A stretch of DNA of 13,531 nt, taken from positions 1 to 13,531 of the forward strand of contig JAPYTY010000031.1 of NCBI GenBank assembly GCA_029942065.1, given 5' to 3'. Position numbers and translations under genes: made by a program. Origin of the DNA: Acidobacteriota bacterium. GTDB taxonomy: Bacteria > Acidobacteriota > UBA6911 > RPQK01 > JADFOI01. Shown here in pieces: positions 12,629 through 13,531 of this stretch. The first letter of the stretch is position 1. Every line of letters starts with the position of its first letter. A model generated the notes under the pieces. That model saw nothing but the letters and a program-made list of their open reading frames with translations. It had not been told where the DNA came from and made no database searches.

Positions 12629-12711
12629 TGCAGGAGTGAGAGTGCCAGCATAACGACGAAAACGGTTCGTCAGACAACAGTAAAGCACCTCCCTCACTCG
12701 ACCATCCTCTC

Positions 12712-13531
12712 TTACCTCCAACTTTTCCTGTACAGATCAAAGCCCAGTGCGAAGTCGCTGGTTCCCGCATTGATGCCGTATTTGCCCGGGGTGAAATCCC
12801 TGGTATTGGATATCAATATAGTAAAGACGTGACCTCGGGTCCGAAGTTTCACTCCCCACGACAAGGTGGATCGTTCATTTGAAAATCCACCAAATCCAGC
12901 CAGCCTGGGCACGTATTCCCCTGCCAGGGAAACCCTGGGGTGAAGGGCCAGGTCCGCGGCGAGTCCGAGAGAGAAGGTGTGATTGTCGTCTATGTTCACG
13001 CCACTGGAGAAAAACTGGAGATCTGCATCCTTTCGCGAATTGAAGATCATGGTGGGAACCACGAAGGTTCGCAACCGCTTGTAGTCTATGGAGGAGGACA
13101 GCTGAAGGAAAGTTGAATAGTGACTCAGGAAATTGCGCTCGCCTTCGACTCCGCCGACGGCGGACATCTGCCACAACGACCCCGGCTTCTGATGGATCTC
13201 GTAGGTTCCCATGAAGGCGACGATCTGATCAAAGCGGGTGCGAGTGACCCCCACCGCCAGATCATCCGTCAGAGCGTGATTGATTCCCAGGTTGATATTG
13301 GCACCAAAGTCGACTCCGAAGGCCGTTCCCGGGCCGGAGTCGAACAGAGGCCCCAGGAAGCGGTGCTCGATGTGGGTCTCGGTGTCGCCTCTTTTCAAAT
13401 TGACGGGAGCAGGAAGATGCATGAAGCGGGAGGTCGTGTTCAATCGCAGTCTCGGCGGGGCTTCAGGCTCGGCGCTGGTCAGCAGTGTCTCTGCCGTTCT
13501 AGGAGCGTCGCTGTAGGCGCCTGCCGTGTAG
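12712..13531 (-). CDS. Outer-membrane beta-barrel protein, DUF5777 type (N-terminus outside window)
   Basis: The frame is open to the right edge, so the N-terminus and signal peptide are missing; about 272 residues are visible. A TTG at 13443 is in frame, but coding continues upstream (RPPRLRLNTTSR...), so it is not needed as a start. The sequence has the DUF5777 pattern: LKRGDTETHIEHRFLGPL early on, FGVDFGANINLGINHALTDDLAVGVTRTR, then alternating hydrophobic beta strands with glycine/aromatic turns, ending FALGFDLYRKSWR. Such proteins are predicted outer-membrane barrels of unknown function. The stretch before RGD is Pro/Glu-rich and may be a periplasmic linker. The secreted reeler-like gene starts 104 nt downstream on the same strand, suggesting a shared role at the surface. 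Confidence 0.8.
   Translation of the reverse strand, partial: YTAGAYSDAPRTAETLLTSAEPEAPPRLRLNTTSRFMHLPAPVNLKRGDTETHIEHRFLGPLFDSGPGTAFGVDFGANINLGINHALTDDLAVGVTRTRFDQIVAFMGTYEIHQKPGSLWQMSAVGGVEGERNFLSHYSTFLQLSSSIDYKRLRTFVVPTMIFNSRKDADLQFFSSGVNIDDNHTFSLGLAADLALHPRVSLAGEYVPRLAGFGGFSNERSTLSWGVKLRTRGHVFTILISNTRDFTPGKYGINAGTSDFALGFDLYRKSWR

Noticed and set aside
12608..12721. ATG at 12721 as the start of the reeler-like protein
   Set aside because: The extra 38 residues are charged and Cys-rich and would bury the signal peptide that begins at the ATG at 12607.

Overview
The window is about 13.5 kb of a diderm bacterial chromosome, moderately GC-rich by eye. It holds ten protein-coding genes, two of them cut by the window edges. 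No rRNA, tRNA, CRISPR array, transposase or phage gene was seen. A lipoprotein transglycosylase and a beta-barrel protein indicate an outer membrane. The C-terminal module of the secreted protein at 11354-12607 resembles one common in Acidobacteriota, so an environmental acidobacterium or relative is my best guess at low confidence. No phylogenetic marker gene is present to test it.

Left part (1-3138). A membrane-anchored flavoprotein of the sulfide:quinone reductase/NDH-2 type runs off the left edge. Next to it a DapA-family aldolase (minus) and an amidohydrolase-2 enzyme (plus) diverge from a 178-bp intergenic region. Both directions carry the same promoter, TTGACA-17 bp-TAAACT, which suggests matched expression. 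Each enzyme lacks a landmark of its best-known relatives, so the substrates are unknown.

Middle (3260-9357). A small secreted cohesin-like protein is followed by a repeat-rich gap. Then comes a tightly packed operon: S41 C-terminal processing protease, LysM lytic transglycosylase, fumarylacetoacetase-family hydrolase. The operon promoter carries a dyad, CATACCC-N5-GGGTATG, that looks like a CsoR/FrmR-family operator. A tandem GNAT acetyltransferase gene converges on the operon with a 4-nt overlap of stop codons and looks leaderless.

Right part (9358-13531). About 780 bp without a credible gene is built of dispersed repeats and hairpins. It ends in a strong promoter for a class I aspartate-type aminotransferase. 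On the minus strand an outer-membrane DUF5777-type beta-barrel (cut by the right edge) precedes a secreted choice-of-anchor V/reeler-like protein with a C-x4-C-H motif. The two probably act together at the cell surface.

Repeats are the other theme. A 72-bp element occurs at 3861-3932 and 9476-9547, with a broken hairpin copy at 9380-9396. A palindrome of the form TAGCCCGG..ATGCAT..CGGGCTA occurs at 956-983 and, diverged, at 10082-10108. A short element with inverted ends lies at 9555-9623.
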